Shown: positions 47,522 through 58,268 of the stretch, piece by piece
Numbering within the stretch: position 1 is the stretch's first letter
Layout of the letters: every line of letters begins with the position of its first letter
Assembly (NCBI GenBank): GCA_019400425.1
Contig: JAFREE010000117.1
Coordinates: 1-64,000 of the forward strand
Direction of reading: 5' to 3'
Origin: Hymenochaete sp. R1
Lineage: Eukaryota > Basidiomycota > Agaricomycetes > Hymenochaetales > Hymenochaetaceae
DNA length: 64,000 bases
The notes under the pieces: generated by a model
What the model was told of the DNA's origin: nothing
Seen by the model: the letters and a program-made list of their open reading frames with translations, nothing else
Database searches by the model: none
Translations under genes and position numbers: made by a program

Positions 47522-50341
47522 ATGGCTGAAAGGACAAATGCTCAGGCGGGGCCTTCCAACTTCACCGAGCTGGCCCAAAAGAGCCAAACTGTCAGGAGAA
47601 AGAAGACTACTACGAGGAAATCAAGAGCCAAAAATGAAGCTGAAATAGTGAACGAGCTGGACAAGGAGGCCATGGCATATGTAAGTGATACACGGATCAT
47701 GCGAGAGATTCTATATGCTTATAGCACGAGCAGGATATATCTTCCGACGTATTGAACTTCGATGACTTACCTATATCTACAAATACCAAAAAGGGACTCA
47801 AAAAGTCTTTCTTCGTAAAAATGACCGACATTCAGGTCAAAAGCATACCCGTGTCGCTCAAAGGGAGAGATGTCCTTGGTTCGGCGCGAACAGGGAGCGG
47901 AAAGACTCTTGCTTTCCTAGTCCCAATGCTCGAAATGCTCTTCAGAAGGAAATGGGGTCCACAGGACGGTCTCGGCGCTTTGGTGATCTCTCCGACTAGA
48001 GAATTAGTACGTCTTTTCGGTTTGCGACTTGTTCGTGCACATTTCAACGCTGCGGTAGGCTGTTCAAATATTTGAAGTACTTCGATCAATTGGAGTATTC
48101 CATAGCTTCTCGGCCGGGCTGGTTATCGGTGGGAAGAACCTAAAAGACGAAAGAGAGAGATTGAGCCGTATGAATATCCTTATCGCGACACCAGGCCGGT
48201 TACTTCAGCATATGGATCAAACATTTGGTTTTGAGTGCGACAACTTGCAGATGCTTAGTAGGTTTACTCGTTGCATACCCAGACCTCAACTTACACTGTT
48301 TTGCAGTACTCGACGAGGCAGACAGAATCTTGGATATGGGCTTCCATCGAACCCTGAATGCGTTACTTGAGCACCTTCCTAAAGCCCGGCAGACCCTCTT
48401 GTTCTCAGCAACCCAGACCGACTCCGTCAAAGATCTGGCTCGTCTGCGTCTCACGGAACCGGTCTACGTCGGCGTAAAGGAGGAAGGTTTTGCGTCCGCC
48501 ACTCCTAAGTCACTCGAACAGCATTATGTCCTATGCGAACTAGACAAGAAGCTTGACATCTTATGGAGTTTCATCAAAAGTCATCTTCAAAGCAAGATCT
48601 TGGTTTTCCTCTCTAGCGGTAAACAGGTAAGCGAAAGTTGTTTTTAGGAGCCGAGCAGATTGTAACAGCATCCTCTGTAGGTCCGTTTCGTTTTCGAAAC
48701 GTTTTGCAAGCTACACCCGGGTATGCCTTTGATGCACCTCCACAGGAGGCTAAAGCAGGCTACCCGCCTCGGGACGTGCGCCAAATTCACATCTATGAAG
48801 CACGCTGTGCTATTCTCCACGGACCTGACAGCTCGAGGTTTGGACTTCCCGTCTGTTGACTGGGTCATTCAAGTCGACGCGCCCGAAGACGCAGATACGT
48901 ATATTCACCGAGTCGGACGCACAGCTCGGTACGAGAGCAATGGGAAAGGCCTATTGCTACTTTGCCCTAGCGAGGAAGAAGGGATGCTTGCAGCGCTCGG
49001 CAAGAAAAACATCGCTATCGAGAAGATCAAAATCAAGGGAAGCAAGACTCAAAGTATCGAGAAACATCTACAGAACCTAGCTTTCCAAGACCCAGAAATC
49101 AAATACCTTGGACAAGGGGTAAAGGACTTGGTACTTCCTAAACGAATCGGCTTATAACTAAAGCTTTGAATTCCGCAGGCATTTAAATCATACATGCGTT
49201 CGGTATTTCTTCATAAAGACAAGGATATTTTTAAAGTGGATGAGCTCCCAGCTGAACGCTTTGCTGCTTCACTCGGATTACCGGGCGCCCCTAAAATCAA
49301 GTTTCTCTCGAAAGACGCTGCGAAGAGAAAAAAGAATGCCTCGTACGCCGTTACGGCTGCTCAATCCAACGCTGATACGAGTTCTGAAAACGATGAAGCT
49401 GGGTCGGGAGAAGGGTCCTTAAACAAACCTGAGGTTGTAGACGAGGGTGAAAAGGATACTGAACCAATATCGAAGGACTTTGAAGATGTCAACAAGCTCC
49501 ATGCAAAGAAGGTTCGGTTGTGTTTCCTATATCACCATGCCATCTCTAATGAAAGTTGAAGAACGTTGTCCGTACAAAATATGACCGCATGTTCGAGCGC
49601 AAGAACCAAAGCATCCTATCGGAGCACTTCACAAAGCTCGTTGACCACGGAAACGAGGGTCCCGATGACAACGCGGAAGATTTCATCACGCTCAAACGTG
49701 GAGATCATGAACTTCCCGAGGAGCTCCCTGAGTCGAGCATGGAGCCGTCGAAGCGTAAGCAAAAGATGGGACAGTCAAAAAAGGCAATGCTCAAGTATAA
49801 GGGAATGCCTGAAAAGCTGATATTTGACGAAGAGGGGAAACCGCACAAGGTGTATGAAATGCGGGATGTTGAAGAGGAGTTTAAGGGGAAGAATGTGTTG
49901 GACGTGGGGAGAGAATTCGCGGAGGACGAGCGGGGAAAGCTCAAGGAGGCAGATGTCATGGACAGGGCTGAGGCGAGAGAGAAGAAGAAAGAAAGGAAAC
50001 GGAAGAGGAAGCAACGCGAGCAGGCGGTATGGTTTCATCCCGGACTTATTTTATCTCACATCTAACAATTGCATGTATAATTTTAGGAGCACGTTGGAGG
50101 GGCTGGCGTGCAGCTGAATAATACGAAGGAAGATGGCTACAAAACGCCGGAATTCGATTCTGATCCAGCCGAGTCCGAAAACGAGGACACGTCCTCAACA
50201 CGATACGCAAAAAAATCGAAGCGGGACGATGGGAGTGGGGAGTCCGGGTCTCGTCCGGGAGAAGAGCTGGACGAAGATGAAGAAATGGCTTTGCGCCTGC
50301 TCAGCCGGCACCAGGCAAGCCGGGTCCTACCTTTATATTGA
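47522..50341 (+). CDS. DBP4 DEAD-box RNA helicase
   Basis: This nucleolar ATP-dependent helicase frees the U14 snoRNA from pre-rRNA during 18S rRNA production. Motifs read in order: FDDLPIS and [10 protein letters not shown] (Q motif), [12 protein letters not shown] (Walker A), [39 protein letters not shown] (DEAD), [13 protein letters not shown] (SAT), [30 protein letters not shown] and [17 protein letters not shown]. The C-terminal extension has [20 protein letters not shown], typical of the DBP4/HCA4 group, and a long Lys/Glu-rich tail with coiled-coil character. Introns include one after DKEAMAY, one after SPTREL (48006-48054) and short ones near 48245-48305, 48625-48680 and 49110-49180. 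The end (ASRVLPLY) is the first stop in frame. Confidence 0.92.
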
Positions 50342-51066
50342 ATAGGCGCAATTTTTTATTATTCAAGGGGATGCGTAGGTCTTGCTGAAAACCTTGAATG
50401 AGTCAACCAGTTCTCCAAATGTCCTTAAGCTTATTTCTCGTAGAGCCAGTCTAACGTTCACGGGATAAACATACCCCTGAGCCGCGACATTCAGTGTCCT
50501 TTAAAGTAACCATCCGTGATCACCACGTTCTGCAAGAGTTACACTTTTTGACCCTTCGATTTTCTGCTCTCTCAAGTAACACGGCTTCTAAAGACCACCG
50601 AATCCGCATGACAACTAGAAAAGTGCTTTACGGCATGAAACCTTTTCTGTGGCCTATATTTGACTCCAGCCTCGCTCATTGCAGTCGGTCGAGTGACCGT
50701 ATTGGGATAATTGAGATCAGAGTGCCGTTTAAGTAGGCTCCGAGAAAAAAGGTACGTTCCGCTTGTCTTTGCCCCATTCCTCGGTTTGCTTGCACCCACT
50801 TACGTGGTTCAAGCATCACGATCCGTTTTCAAAGAGATTCGTGAACTTCCTTCACCCCTCTTTACCTTCTTTATTCCCCACGCTCTCATCGGCGATTTGA
50901 ATGAAGGTGATTACAATCCGTGGATTTATCCGCCAACCAAACGAGCGAATCAATAACGGAAGAAATGGATATAACATAAAGACTACTTGATACTATTCGC
51001 GACTTTCTCCTTCCTTGAACATTACAATCGTCAATCCATTTCAGATCCCTTCAGCCGTAGAACATC
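50342..51066. other. Intergenic
   Basis: An 80-codon frame at 50711-50956 (VPLVFAPFLGLLAPTYVV and SPLFTFFIPHALIGDL) has a hydrophobic, protein-like reading but no recognisable identity. It may be a fragment or chance. Confidence 0.35.
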
Positions 51067-51384
51067 ATGTCGAAGCGCAAGGATAAAACCGGGCAATCTT
51101 CAAGAGTATCGAGTAAGTGAATGTAGTGCATCTCACTGATTTGTATTCACCGGCGCTCCATAGGTTCTGGTTCTGGCGTCAAGCGCGCGCGCTCTTCAAC
51201 ATCCTCGATCAGAACTGTTGAGTCGTGGTACATGGTCGATTCTGAGGACCTTCCGTGTCAAGATTTCACCAAGAAGAGCTCTTCTTCAAATATGATGTTT
51301 TCCCCCTTAAGTCTGACATTCCTCTTTCCAAGTTACTTTATTGCTGAGTTTGCTACAATCTTTCCATGTCATTATCAATATTGA
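51067..51384 (+). pseudogene. Family relic H (N-terminal fragment)
   Basis: Exon 1 (51067-51112) encodes MSKRKDKTGQSSRVS. Intron 51113-51163 joins it to SGSGVKRARSSTSSIRTVES and WYMVDSEDLP, clearly matching the starts of copies D, E and F. After that point (about residue 52) similarity stops. The frame runs on through unrelated Ser/Phe-rich residues to a TGA at 51382-51384. The whole core domain is missing, so this is a truncated duplicate at the head of the tandem D-E-F group. It could still be transcribed, because start codon and splice sites are intact. Confidence 0.8.
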
Positions 51385-51920
51385 TCGGCGCAGACGCACA
51401 GGAACCCATATTAATTTTTTAAAGTATCGGCGCAAAGTATTTTCTAAGGTATCGCACTGGCGTCAAGGCCATCATCATCCGCTCTCACCATGTAAACGCC
51501 GAAATGTCAATCCGTGAAGTAAGGGCGCTTAATATCCGGGTGTCATGGAGTTACTATTTTAGGACGGGCAAACTAGCGAAAAGAGAGCGGAGAAATTTTC
51601 GCTCGACTCTTTCTCATGAATCGTGTGCCACGATCCACTTTCCTTTGCTTCCCAAGAGTAGGACAAAAGTTTAAGCCTTTCGCTTAGCCAATACCGATTA
51701 TCTTTTGTACTGTGAGTGTGCAATACGCCTCAAGTCTTGTAAATGAATTGACTCCTTGGCCAAATCTAATGTGCAAACAAATGATCGAGCCAATCCGAGT
51801 CAAAGAGAGGACACCATGTACAAAAGCAAAAGGGTGAAAGGTCCGAGTTGTGCCGTACCCTACACCCCCTATTATTGCACTCGTCTCATCCTACCCATAT
51901 TGCGATTTTGGAGGTAAGAC
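51385..51920. other. Intergenic, upstream of copy D
   Basis: No gene and no further trace of the family domain were found. Confidence 0.55.
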
Positions 51921-52781
51921 ATGCCGAAACGCAAGGTCGAGGATGAACACGGTTCTGAGCCGAGAGGGTCGGGTGAGTATCATATTATTCAACATGTCCA
52001 TAACTTACACCCCACAGCTTCCGGCTACGACGACAAACGCCCTCGCAGTGCGCCACCCAGAAACAGGTCCACTAAGTCCTGGTACATGTGCAAACCTGAG
52101 GACCTTCCTGTGCCAGAGGAAGTCAATGCTGGTTTCGAGATCTACAAACGTAACAGAGATTCTTTGGCTCCTGCTGTGAAGACAGAGAAGATGAGTCAAG
52201 TTTCCGATGACGATGAAGCCTTGAATGCACACATTGCACTTTATCACTCCGCTGCCCTGGATCTCGAAATATACGATCGGCAGGTGTCAGAACTGCATTG
52301 CATCCTTGGCCTTGTACCGGATGGAGCCTCTGACGACGCCGTGAGCAATCTCGCCGACAGTGAAGGTAAGGCAGAACTAGAAAGGATTCGCAGGGAGGTT
52401 TCGAGGAGGAATATAACACGCAGTGTTCAAGTTGCTCAGCGCAAACTCAAGGACAGATATGAAATGGTCCCAGAGCCACTTCCTAGCGTATTCGCCCCCG
52501 GGTACCCTGTCACCAAACAATATCTTGACTGGGAGTACTATCACATCATTCTCATCGCGCCCCCACTACTCGAGTGGAGAAAAAGCCTGATCTCCAAGAC
52601 ACGAAGTCGAAAATCTCGAGAAAATTTCAGCGATGAGCAACAGGTCTTTCACGAAAGATTTAATACTCTCCAGGCGCTCTACGCTAGTATTGGCATACCC
52701 GTCCCCGAGGACGTGCCAAATGCCACTAAGAAACTGCACGACCTTTTTACTTACCGGTTCGAGGGTGACAAAGAGGAGTAG
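51921..52781 (+). CDS. Unrecognised family protein, single-domain copy D
   Basis: Exon 1 encodes MPKRKVEDEHGSEPRGSG. The 45-nt intron 51973-52017 (gtgagt...ccccacag) leads to ASGYDDKRPRSAPPRNRSTK and SWYMCKPEDLPVPEEVNAG. The core has LAPAVKTEKMSQVSDDDEA, YHSAALDLEIYDRQVSELHC, ILGLVPDGASDDAVSNLADS, PLPSVFAPGYPVTKQYLDW and EYYHIILIAPPLLEWRKS. It closes with LHDLFTYRFEGDKEE. About 270 residues hold one domain only. The K-x-Y-L-D-W-E-Y-Y box corresponds to K-x-V-L-x-W-E-x-Y in copies A-C and G. The leader contains a KRK cluster suited to nuclear import. The intron is a multiple of three without a stop, so retention would add 15 residues in frame. Confidence 0.82.
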   Translation: MPKRKVEDEHGSEPRGSGEYHIIQHVHNLHPTASGYDDKRPRSAPPRNRSTKSWYMCKPEDLPVPEEVNAGFEIYKRNRDSLAPAVKTEKMSQVSDDDEALNAHIALYHSAALDLEIYDRQVSELHCILGLVPDGASDDAVSNLADSEGKAELERIRREVSRRNITRSVQVAQRKLKDRYEMVPEPLPSVFAPGYPVTKQYLDWEYYHIILIAPPLLEWRKSLISKTRSRKSRENFSDEQQVFHERFNTLQALYASIGIPVPEDVPNATKKLHDLFTYRFEGDKEE

Positions 52782-53602
52782 GATGAATATTAGACACGTG
52801 TAAAGCCTATAAGGTATTCCCCTATTCCTTCTCCTATCTTCCAAGCGCTGGACGCGATTTCCTCTCATATTCTATACGTCATTCGTCGCCGAGCGACGCA
52901 TTCTCGAGGCAAGTAATAGATCATGCATGTATGTTCTTTGCTTCTTTTTTGTTTGTTTTGAACTTTATAGAAGTGAAGGAATCAAGTTTATTATTTGTAC
53001 ACAAAATCGAACCCACGTTCCGTACACATTCTTTCAACTGAGATAGTATACCTTACAATTCAAGTCAACCCGCCTGTAAGACATAACCGCTACAAACTCA
53101 ATATGTCGCTCTTGAATTTTACGCACGCGTTTATTGCCTTTAGCGAGTCTTATATTCTCAAGGACCGTGTAACAGGCTATTTACCATCCTTTGGGCATCA
53201 TTTTATTGATTCTCTAGCCAAACGTTCTACAGTTCACCCAACGCTGCACGACTCGGAGCGCTCCAAAGCAAAACACACATTAGCTTGGGTTCCCGGTTAG
53301 AAAGGACGTGCAAGGTTCATCACCATACATTGTAAATCATGCTGCTTCTTTCCCGATTCCTTTTCAAGTTTGCGATGACCCCAGTTCTGCGTATATTATT
53401 CATGAATATGCAATACAGCTTCCTCTGATTTTGATAATGTGCCGCTAATTTCCGCTTCTTCCATTGTAATTTGACAGTAGACCGCAAACATATGGAACGG
53501 CTGGAGAGAATTGGTCTGGTATAAAGGATATTAACTACAGCTCTTGACTGTATTCTTTGTCTGTGATATCCATATTACCATTCAATCACTCGTTCCAACT
53601 TC
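52782..53602. other. Intergenic between copies D and E
   Basis: Holds the 3' region of D and the promoter of E. A 100-codon frame at 52995-53300 is not recognisable. Confidence 0.5.
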
Positions 53603-54464
53603 ATGTCGAAGCGGAAAGATGAAAAGGAGCACGATTCGAGGGGTTCCGGTAAGTAAAATGTCGCGTCAAGCATCATATGACTAACATTTAATAGGCCCTG
53701 GTTCCAGCTCCAAGCGCATCGACTCTTCAGTCTCCAGGAGCAGAACTGTTGAGTCGTGGTACATCTGTGCACCAAGTGACCTTCCGGGCGCAGAAGCAAT
53801 TGGCGCTGCGTTCAGAATTTATAAAAGGAACAGAGAACTGGATGCCGTCGTGAAAGCGGAGAAGCTTGAATATGTCTCTGATGACGACAAAGAACTGGAA
53901 GCCCTGTTTAAAACCTACCATTCAGCTTCTTTGGACCATGAAATGCATATTCGGCAAGGCAGAGAGCTTCACTGTATTTTGGGCCTCACGCCAGATGGGG
54001 CGTCTGACGACGCTGTGGAAAATCTTGTCGACAGCGAAGCGAGAACAGAGCTGCAAAGATTCCGCCGGGAAAAGAAGAGGGTCAAATTGTATCATCAGAG
54101 AGAAGATGCCTCGACTAAGCTCGAATTCTGGCACAGAGTAATCCCTCATCCACTTCCCAGCGTTCTCGAACCTGGGTACCCAGTCACTAAAGACCATCTC
54201 GATTGGGAGTACTACTACACAATCCTCACCGCGCCTTCTATTCTAGAATGGAGGATAAATGTGGCAAACAAGAAGCAAAGCACTGACTGTAGCCGTAAAT
54301 TTTACGGAGACCAGAAGACCTTCCGCGATACTTACAAGACTCTCCAAGCGCTGTACGCAAGCAACCATCTGTCGATCCCAAAAGACTTGCCAGAGGCAGT
54401 CAAGAAATTGGAGGACCTCTTTGCTTATAGGTTTGCAGCTGATCGGGAAGAGGAGGAAGATTAG
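53603..54464 (+). CDS. Unrecognised family protein, single-domain copy E
   Basis: Exon 1 (53603-53648) encodes MSKRKDEKEHDSRGS. Intron 53649-53694 (46 nt) joins it to GPGSSSKRIDSSVSRSRTVE and SWYICAPSDLPGAEAIGAAF. The domain contains VKAEKLEYVSDDDKELEAL, YHSASLDHEMHIRQGRELHC, ILGLTPDGASDDAVENLVDS, PLPSVLEPGYPVTKDHLDW, EYYYTILTAPSILEWRIN and LEDLFAYRFAADREEEED. It is a close paralogue of D and F with the same intron position. Differences include a shorter LAPAVK segment (ELDAVVKAEK). A soluble, acidic-tailed protein is predicted. No function is known to me. Confidence 0.83.
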
Positions 54465-55523
54465 ATCTGTGTAGATTTTTTTGGAAACTTTGACTCGAAC
54501 GCCGCACCATGCAGCGAATTTGTTTTGTTTGTTACGTTGTCCATCGCTGAGCGACACACCCAAGAATGAATGTATCGCGGTTCTTCTTCTTCTTTCAGAG
54601 AAAGCTGAGTGCGCTCGTTTACAACTGTTTGAAAAAAGATGACGAAAATGGCGGAGACGGTCTGAGTCGACTTCGGTTGGCCCAAATTACCTCGAACCGG
54701 GTACACCACCCGGATCGACGTTTCATTCCGGGTAGATCGACTCGCTGAGGCTGAGGACGGTCGCGTTCGCGAATCGCGACATCGGGGGGCTACTTCAAGT
54801 GCAACGCCTATCCCGTATTCACGGTATCATTCTCCACCATCCTGATTGCTCTTCGCTGCTTCAGCGTGAGAGTGACTGTCGCCTTCATTGAGAAGCCCTA
54901 GAAGCCCTGAGCCTCAGGCTGAGGATTCCATGAGACTGGCGGTGCTGGTCCCGCAGCTTCCTGGCGAACCTCCTTTGCCTACCAGCCATCAATACTGATT
55001 TCGATTCCACATAACAATATTTCTTCCAAACGGACCTTTAAAGGGCAATATAACCCTCAAATTAAACGTCCGATCAGAAAGGGCACGACGGGAAGGTCTG
55101 CGCGCATTGTGGCGTACGCTGACTCTCTTTTGGCGCATTTCTACTTCAACCCTCGTTCCGCCTATTTCGTTCACGCCCAGGTCAAGCGCATCGATCCGTC
55201 TCATTCGTAACCACTTTGCTTCCGGTACGATGTCAATATTCGCAATATTCACTTGTCCAGATGCATCCCTAAGCTTATTTTACTAGCACGGGCCTTTCGT
55301 AACTTTGCTCAAGGAGTGCAACTCCCCGGCCTTCGGTTTTGCGATCATCGAGCTGGATATTGACGAGAAAGCGGCGTACCACCAACTCCAGGCTCTAAGC
55401 GGTACTACTGCGCGAGGCATAAAAATGCTATAAATACCACTAGGTATTGTTCGATTTTATCCAGCAGCTTTACCCCTCAGGTTGCAGCTACCCATCTCAT
55501 CCATTCGGCCCATAATTAAGACC
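54465..55523. other. Intergenic between copies E and F
   Basis: About 1 kb. Weak coding-like fragments occur on the minus strand at 54989-55252 (AKWLRMRRIDALDLGVNEIG) and on the plus strand near 55307-55430, but no intact gene is supported. They may be residues of older insertions. Confidence 0.45.
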
Positions 55524-56410
55524 ATGGCGGACTTGAAACGTAAAGACGACACAGAGCACCAGATCTCGAGGGGATCTAGAGGATCGAGTAAGTCACACAT
55601 TTGTTTATAGCTCTCTTGACTTACTCTATTCAAGATAGTAGTACTGGAAGCAAGCGTATCCGTTCATTGGCCGCCACAGGTAGAACGAACAGATCTTACT
55701 ACATGGTCGACCCCGAGAATCTTCCGGGAACACAGGCCGTCGGCGCTGCTTACAAGGTTTATGAGAAGATAAGAGATATTTTGGCTCCCGCAGTGAAGGC
55801 GGAGAAGCTCAAGAATGTTTCTGACGTTGACAACGTCCTGGACGAACTTCTCACATCATATCATACCGTCACTTTGGACATCGAGATCTACGACAGGCTC
55901 GTCAAAGAGCTCCATTGTATCCTGGGTCTCACACCTGATAGGGCCTCTGACGACGCTGTGAAGTCATTGGGTGACAGCGAGGCAAAGACGGAACTGGAGA
56001 GGATTCGTCGTGAGAACCCGAAGAGGCAGTTGCTGCACAAGAAAGGCGTCGATAAAAAGACGCTTAAGGAAAAACATGCCGTAGAACCCTCCCCACTTCC
56101 CAACATTTTCGAGCCCAGCTATCATGCCACCAAAGAGTATCTCGATTGGGAGTACTATCATATCCTTCTCATCGCAGCCCCAATTCTCGAGTGGAGGAAG
56201 GCCACGGCGCTCACGAAGCGCGATAGCAAAATGTGGAAGAAGTTTCACGACGACCGGGGAGCTTTCTCTGACAAGGTCAAAAATCTCAGGACACTCTACG
56301 CCAGCAATGACTTGCCGGTCCCCAAGGACTTGCCAGACATCGTCGCGAAAATGGACGACCTGTTCGCGTACAACTTTAATGACACGGTTGAAGAGAGCTC
56401 GGCGGCTTGA
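55524..56410 (+). CDS. Unrecognised family protein, single-domain copy F
   Basis: Exon 1 (55524-55587) encodes MADLKRKDDTEHQISRGSRG with a KRK cluster. Intron 55588-55634 (47 nt) gives SNSSTGSKRIRSLAATGRTN and SYYMVDPENLPGTQAVGAAY. The domain then reads ILAPAVKAEKLKNVSDVDNV, YHTVTLDIEIYDRLVKELHC, ILGLTPDRASDDAVKSLGDS, PLPNIFEPSYHATKEYLDW, EYYHILLIAAPILEWRKA and MDDLFAYNFNDTVEESSAA. The conserved Ser of PxPS-[VI] is Asn here. It is the third functional-looking gene of the direct tandem after D and E, with spacers of 0.8-1.1 kb. Confidence 0.83.
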
Positions 56411-56897
56411 ATATGGTTCTCGCCATTTACTCTTTTTAATTTGAAGCACAGGTTGCTATTGATATTCTTTTATAACCTGTTTCCATCCGATTTCTCAGTC
56501 GCTGTGCAATGTCTCTTAGAATAAGGTGTCACGGGACTGCATATTTTATTTCCTGTTCTTCTTTCTAATTTCTGGGATACGTGAAGACGAACGGAAGCAA
56601 ACACCATTGGTAAGGCAAGTTGAGTGAACTAATGAACTTCAAATCGAGACACTATGTTCGAGTCGACCAGCCCGGAACGCCCGGGCCGGATAAGAGCACG
56701 CCGAGCCGGCTTAGGACTAGTACTCTGCCAGTACTAGTGCCGATGAGCCCTTCCGTTCCATACCCTACCCAATCGCTTCCATCCTACGCACCATAACAAC
56801 AAGTGAGCGATTTCGTTTGAAGAGCTGACCTCGGCGGCTTGGGTGCATACCTTGCTAGAAAAAAATCGTATGTCAGACTTCTGAAAGGGAAGATGTT
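56411..56897. other. Intergenic between copy F and RCE1
   Basis: Contains a small perfect hairpin at 56716-56738 (actagtact, 5-nt loop, agtactagt). No gene is seen. Confidence 0.6.
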
Positions 56898-58268
56898 ATG
56901 GACGACTCTCAGCACTCGCTCTCACGTCTCCCGGCCTTTTGCTTGGCCTTCACAATATCGAGCAGCTACGTCTTTGCAGTCTATGTCTCGCATATAATTG
57001 CTCCTCCGAAAGCACCTCTTTGGCGGGATGACCCGCGTGTGATCAAAGTGCGCTCTGCGTTGGCGTCGTTGAGCTCGGTCCTTTGTTGTGTATTGGTCGC
57101 GATTGTGGTTAGGAACGTGAACGTGCGTAACCCCCCCCCCCCCCCCCCATATCGCATCCTTCGTCCTCGGAAAGACGAAGTTGATTTAATACTTGCTTTT
57201 CGGCTTGTACAGGACTTAGGTGACAAGGAACGGACACTAGAGTTGCTAGGCCTCCCAACGAACGTCTCATTACCGACACTAAATGAGCTAAAGCCGCACC
57301 TTATCGTACCATTCCTCTTCCTGGGACCCATTTATGCGACGTATCTCGAAGGAAGACTGCCATTTCAAGCAGGACAAGATCCGTTACGTCTGGCTCTCAA
57401 AAAAGTAGATAATTGGGAAGGCTTCCGGAATTATTTGATGGTGCGTTGCGCACCCGCCTTTCATGTACCATGTAAGAAGCTGACAGCGATTCGATGTTCG
57501 TTATCTAGGGCCCTGTAACGGAGGAAATCACGTATCGCGCATGTCTGCTTTCAATATACAATATCGCGGGGGAGAGCAGAGCAGCTATGATATGGGTGGC
57601 CCCGTGTTGGTTTGGTCTGGGTGAGTGTCGTTCTTGCCCCGAGTTGTTCGACTCTCACAAATTCGCGCGTTCAACTTGTAGCGCACGTCCACCATGCACT
57701 CGAAACGTACAAAAGAATGAAAAGTACTCCGGAACCGAATCCTAACGCTTTGAAGATCACACTCATAAGAACAGGTAGGCATGGATACTGGCGTGTCTCC
57801 GAGCAGATATTGATCATGATGCTTGGAAGCCTTTCAATTCGCTTATACGACTTTATTTGGATGGTTGTGTAGTTTTCTTTTCTTACGCACAGGTCAGCCC
57901 TTTATCGGCTTTTTCTTCTCTCCGTTTTCTACTCGAGGGCTCGAAACTGACATGAACAACGATGTAGGCTCCCTTCTCGTTCCCACCACCGCACATATCT
58001 TCTGCAATGTCATGGGATTTCCAGCTCTGGTATGGGAGCTCCAGCAGTTTCCTCAGTATAAAACATGTGCGTCTTAAAAGCAATTGCGGTCGTACATTCC
58101 AATTCTTTGTCACTGACAAACCGTGCTCTTTCACCCGCTTCCTTCACCGGCCCTTCATCCACACTCTCAGCTCTTTTATTCTCATACATTGCGGGAGTTG
58201 TCCTCTTCTTTTATTTCCTATTCCCTTGGTCAGGTACTGGTGGAAGCCCGTACTGGCGTGACTCGTGA
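56898..58268 (+). CDS. RCE1 CAAX prenyl protease 2
   Basis: This ER-membrane intramembrane protease removes the AAX tripeptide from prenylated CAAX proteins (Ras, Rho, mating a-factor). The ATG at 56898 opens a helix-rich N-terminus (LAFTISSSYVFAVYVSHII). Intron 57123-57212 joins NVN to DLGDKERTLELLGLP and contains an 18-nt C run. Active-site motifs are all present: GPVTEEITYRACLLS (EExxxR), WFGLAHVHHALE (FxxxH) and TTAHIFCNVMG (HxxxN). Other segments are AFQFAYTTLFGWLCSFLFLR and, after an intron ending near 57967, GSLLVPTT. A last intron (about 58065-58170, acceptor ctctcag) gives SLLFSYIAGVVLFFYFLFPW, a terminal membrane helix, and YWRDS. The direct in-frame reading through the C run is the alternative but would insert PPPPPP. 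Confidence 0.9.
57131..57148. repeat. C18 homopolymer
   Basis: Eighteen C in a row inside the inferred first RCE1 intron. The length is likely to vary or be miscalled. Confidence 0.85.
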
